A stretch of DNA of 64,000 nucleotides, taken from NCBI GenBank assembly GCA_964454015.1, contig CAYVQF010000013.1:1-64000 (forward strand), given 5' to 3'. Shown here piece by piece: positions 61,900-64,000 of the stretch. This stretch comes from CAYVQF01 sp964454015 (GTDB lineage Bacteria > Myxococcota_A > Bradymonadia > UBA4248). The notes under the pieces were generated by a model that was not told the origin of the DNA, ran no database searches, and saw only the letters and a program-made list of their open reading frames with translations. The position numbers were made by a program, and so were the translations under genes. Position 1 is the first letter of the stretch, and every line of letters begins with the position of its first letter.

Positions 61900-62769
61900 A
61901 TGGGTCAAATTTCGACGATACGCCTGGTGATAGTGGCTGGGATTGTGTTTTTGGGGATCGGTGCGGCGTGCATGGTTGAAGACGTCGACTTGGAAGAGGC
62001 GGGCGTCTTTGTCTGTGAACGCGACGAGGATTGCCTCAACCGCTTCACCTGCATCGAGGGTTTTTGCGTGCGGCCTCTGGGTGAGTGCTTCGACAACGAC
62101 AAGGACAATTATTTCGTTGGGCCGGACTGCTCCTTCACGCCGGACAACCCGCCCGATTGCGACGACAACGACCCTCAGGTCCATCCTGGGGCGAAGGAGG
62201 TGTGCAACGGCAAGGACGACAACTGCGACACCTACGCCGACCAGGTGAAGGGGCTTGACGGCGAGTACCGACCTCTGGAGCAGGTATGTTTCCTGATGAC
62301 GCCGCAGAACCCGACCAAGGGGGTCTGTGCCGAGGTGTCGCCGAGTCAGATCTGTGAAGGCGGCAACTGGAGCCCGGCGAGCTGCTTCGACGGTTGCCCC
62401 GGTCCGGATTGCCCATGGGGACCCAAGTTCGTGCAGGATGAAGATGGCCTGGCCAACCCGGCACTCTGCGATGGCCTCGACAATGACTGCGACGGTGAGA
62501 TCGACGAGGGTTGCCCGACCTGCGATGCCGGCGCGGTGTGCAGCAGCCAGGGGGATATCAACTTCACCTGTGTCTACTTTGGTTCGCCGACGCCGCTTCC
62601 GGCGGCGCAGTGTCCGTGCCTGGGCGTTGAGGTCTGTGCCGAAGACGGTTCGGTGGATATGTGCCGCAACGCCATGGGTGAGAACACGGCTGCTTACCCC
62701 AAGGCTGAAGAGATTTGCGACAACGGCATCGACGACAACTGTGACGGCCGGGTCGACGAGGATTGTTGA
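61900..62769 (+). CDS. MopE-type Cys-rich lipoprotein
   Basis: 289 residues. Signal peptide ends GIGAAC (lipid Cys), then a Cys-containing segment (CERDEDCLNRFTC). Three MopE-like metal-binding motifs follow: DCDDNDPQVHPGAKEVCNGKDDNCD, LCDGLDNDCDGEIDEGC and ICDNGIDDNCDGRVDEDC. In MopE-related proteins these are copper- or calcium-binding surface modules; in Myxococcota they recur in many secreted proteins of unknown role. Probably a surface-attached, disulfide-rich metal-binding protein. Confidence 0.85.
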   Translation: MGQISTIRLVIVAGIVFLGIGAACMVEDVDLEEAGVFVCERDEDCLNRFTCIEGFCVRPLGECFDNDKDNYFVGPDCSFTPDNPPDCDDNDPQVHPGAKEVCNGKDDNCDTYADQVKGLDGEYRPLEQVCFLMTPQNPTKGVCAEVSPSQICEGGNWSPASCFDGCPGPDCPWGPKFVQDEDGLANPALCDGLDNDCDGEIDEGCPTCDAGAVCSSQGDINFTCVYFGSPTPLPAAQCPCLGVEVCAEDGSVDMCRNAMGENTAAYPKAEEICDNGIDDNCDGRVDEDC

Positions 62770-63239
62770 GCGCTCTGTTGGCCCATTGGGGGTGACTTGC
62801 TAGCCCCCGCGTTTGCGTGCCCGCCATGGCGGGCCCTTTGTCATTTTGCTGGATCCACCGGCGCGTGGTTTGTTGCGCTGCGTTCGTCGTTGTGCTCAGC
62901 GCACCCGGGGCAGGGGTTGGCGGCCGGTGCGGGTGATGCGTCCGCCACGGCCGTGGTTGCAGCGGTGGGGGGATGCGTTTGGGCCCGGCGGTCTGAGTGC
63001 GGCTGGGCGCAGAGACGTGGGGTTCGTCTCTGGGCCGCCGGCGGGTGCAGGCCTTGTCATGGCGTGCGCGGTTGCCAGAGAAAAGCGGTCCGGGTCAGCC
63101 ACCATGGGCCGCGACGGGGCTGCTAGAGGTAGCGCGGACGATGTGCTGGGCCAAAGCCTGGCAGCCCGGTTTGCCCCTGCTGTGCGCTGGGCTTGTGCGC
63201 CGATGGCAGAGGGGGCGCGGCCTCTTTGGCCGCCGGGCG
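62770..63239. other. Intergenic region between convergent genes
   Basis: 470 bp between two convergent genes. Apart from the hairpin near its left end I see nothing. Open frames on both strands are present but have atypical composition (Arg/Ala/Trp-rich) and no ribosome-binding site. Confidence 0.45.
62819..62834 (+). terminator. Perfect palindromic hairpin, probable terminator
   Basis: GCCCGCC-AT-GGCGGGC, a perfect 16-bp palindrome 50 bp downstream of the MopE-type gene and followed by CCTTTGTCATTTT, a weak T-rich tail. It probably ends transcription from the left, but may be bidirectional. Confidence 0.5.
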
Positions 63240-64000
63240 CTAGTTGATGATGCAGTCCCAGTCTTCCCAGTCGATGTAGCCATCGCAGTCGTTGTCGATG
63301 CCATCGTCACAGATTTCGGGCGAGTTGGGATCGCAGGGGATGGGGCAGCCCGCCAGGACCTCGAGGGAGCCAAAGTCATCGGCGAGGACGACGTCGCAGA
63401 TGGCGGGGCAGAGGTGGATTTCGGCGCCATCGAAGTAGAAGCCCGTGTCGGTACAGGCATCGAGGGAGGCGACGCGGGTGATGGGCACGGTGGTGTCGGG
63501 CTGGTCCGATGGGGCGTACTGGAGGGCGACGGCGTAGGGGTCGACGGCCTCATCGGGCGGTGGGGTGGGGATGCGCAGCTCGCAGCTCAGCTTGGCTTCG
63601 GCCACGGCACCTTGGGCGATGGCAGTGAAGACAGCGTCGTAGCCTTGGGTGTAGCAGACGGGGAAGCGCAGTCCTTGGGTGAGTTTGCTGAGTTTTTGAT
63701 ATTCCAGGGCGACGCCGCCACTGGCAGCGGTGCTGCAGCGGCTTTCGACGAAGGGGTCCTGGGGGAGGTAGGCGGCGCTGGGCGGGTCATTTTCGGCGAT
63801 GCCGATGATGCTATGCCAGATGTAGTTGCGCTCGCCCGGGCGCCCAAAGTGGGGTGGATTCAGGGCGAGGAGGGCTTCGTCGAAGGTTTCGGCGGTGTAG
63901 GTGCGGGTGCCATCGTCGGTGACTTCGACGAAGATCTTGACGGCCTCGGGGCGGAGCCAGCCTTGCCAGCCGTTGGGGGCCAGGTTGAATTCGTCGGCCA
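63240..64000 (-). CDS. Secreted protein, C-terminal part (5' end beyond the window)
   Basis: At least 252 residues in one open frame that runs to the right window edge, with stop TAG at 63240-63242. The part visible includes a domain with WHSIIGIAENDP, CSTAASGGVALEYQKLSKLTQGLRFPVC and FDAVFTAIAQGAV-like residues, a pattern I associate with VWA-type secreted proteins of Myxococcota. It ends with a MopE-like motif ICDDGIDNDCDGYIDWEDWDC. Several cysteines suggest an oxidising, exported location. It is convergent with the MopE-type lipoprotein, which shares the CDG.DNDCDG motif. The start and any signal peptide are outside the window. Confidence 0.75.
   Translation of the reverse strand, partial: ADEFNLAPNGWQGWLRPEAVKIFVEVTDDGTRTYTAETFDEALLALNPPHFGRPGERNYIWHSIIGIAENDPPSAAYLPQDPFVESRCSTAASGGVALEYQKLSKLTQGLRFPVCYTQGYDAVFTAIAQGAVAEAKLSCELRIPTPPPDEAVDPYAVALQYAPSDQPDTTVPITRVASLDACTDTGFYFDGAEIHLCPAICDVVLADDFGSLEVLAGCPIPCDPNSPEICDDGIDNDCDGYIDWEDWDCIIN

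Noticed and set aside
62797..63126. Possible small gene in the last intergenic region
   Set aside because: No ribosome-binding site, Cys/Arg/Trp-heavy composition and a start next to a terminator-like hairpin; not convincing on either strand.

Overview
The window is high-GC (mid-60s % by eye), almost fully coding, and bacterial. It carries no rRNA or tRNA gene, insertion sequence, phage gene or CRISPR array that I can recognise. The gene content points to a deltaproteobacterial / Myxococcota-type organism, possibly Bradymonadales-like. Supporting signs are a Ser/Thr protein kinase and a kinase-like pseudo-enzyme, very long cysteine-rich surface lipoproteins with Asp/Glu-rich tethers, MopE-type CDG.DNDCDG motifs, FG-GAP/VCBS lipoproteins, CotH-like secreted kinases and an oxidosqualene-cyclase homologue. 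The taxonomic call is inference from gene families only.

Layout. 1-5184: a giant LysM protein built from about ten degenerate repeats, then a small hypothetical. 5424-9242: a secreted metallo-beta-lactamase-fold (ComEC-type) protein with four ComEA helix-hairpin-helix units, a secreted TPR plus two-HhH protein, an antisense DUF3006 gene and a rhodanese lipoprotein. 9315-13180: small hypotheticals and a Ser/Thr kinase. 13191-15263 (minus): pnp. 15607-21569: two tandem cystine-knot-like repeat lipoproteins with 42 and 19 Cys-Cys modules. 21795-30739 (mostly minus): POT peptide permease, AbgT transporter, two hypotheticals, an oxidosqualene-cyclase homologue lacking its catalytic Asp, and an NptA/PhoU phosphate transporter. 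31102-38614: an alternating cassette of beta-helix and CotH lipoproteins. The first CotH gene is frameshifted by one base inside a perfect hairpin.

38776-42409 is a zwf-pgl-gnd oxidative pentose-phosphate operon. 42540-43427 encodes a probable pseudokinase. 43441-46871 (minus) holds dapA-dapB, then prmA and rsmE. 47093-55282 has an FAH-family hydrolase, a Cys-rich/FG-GAP lipoprotein, sthA, a DUF2007 membrane protein and glgX. 55514-57699 (minus) has a 58-residue 2x[4Fe-4S] ferredoxin, a THEP1-like NTPase and an ECF-transporter-like membrane protein. 58024-61872 is a tight operon of an orphan GspG-type protein, a CPBP glutamic intramembrane protease, a PqqD-like/radical SAM/SPASM enzyme and a HAD phosphatase. 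The window ends with a MopE-like lipoprotein and, convergent to it, the C-terminus of a secreted protein that runs off the edge.

How the genes fit together. Core metabolism (NADPH supply by zwf/pgl/gnd, its balancing by sthA, lysine/DAP synthesis by dapAB, glycogen breakdown by glgX) is interspersed with an unusually rich set of exported proteins. The strongest candidates for undescribed biology are the 58024-61872 operon (a possible peptide-modification/processing system), the Asp-to-His oxidosqualene-cyclase homologue, the CotH/beta-helix cassette, the knottin-like lipoproteins, the MBL-ComEA fusion, and the ten-repeat LysM protein.
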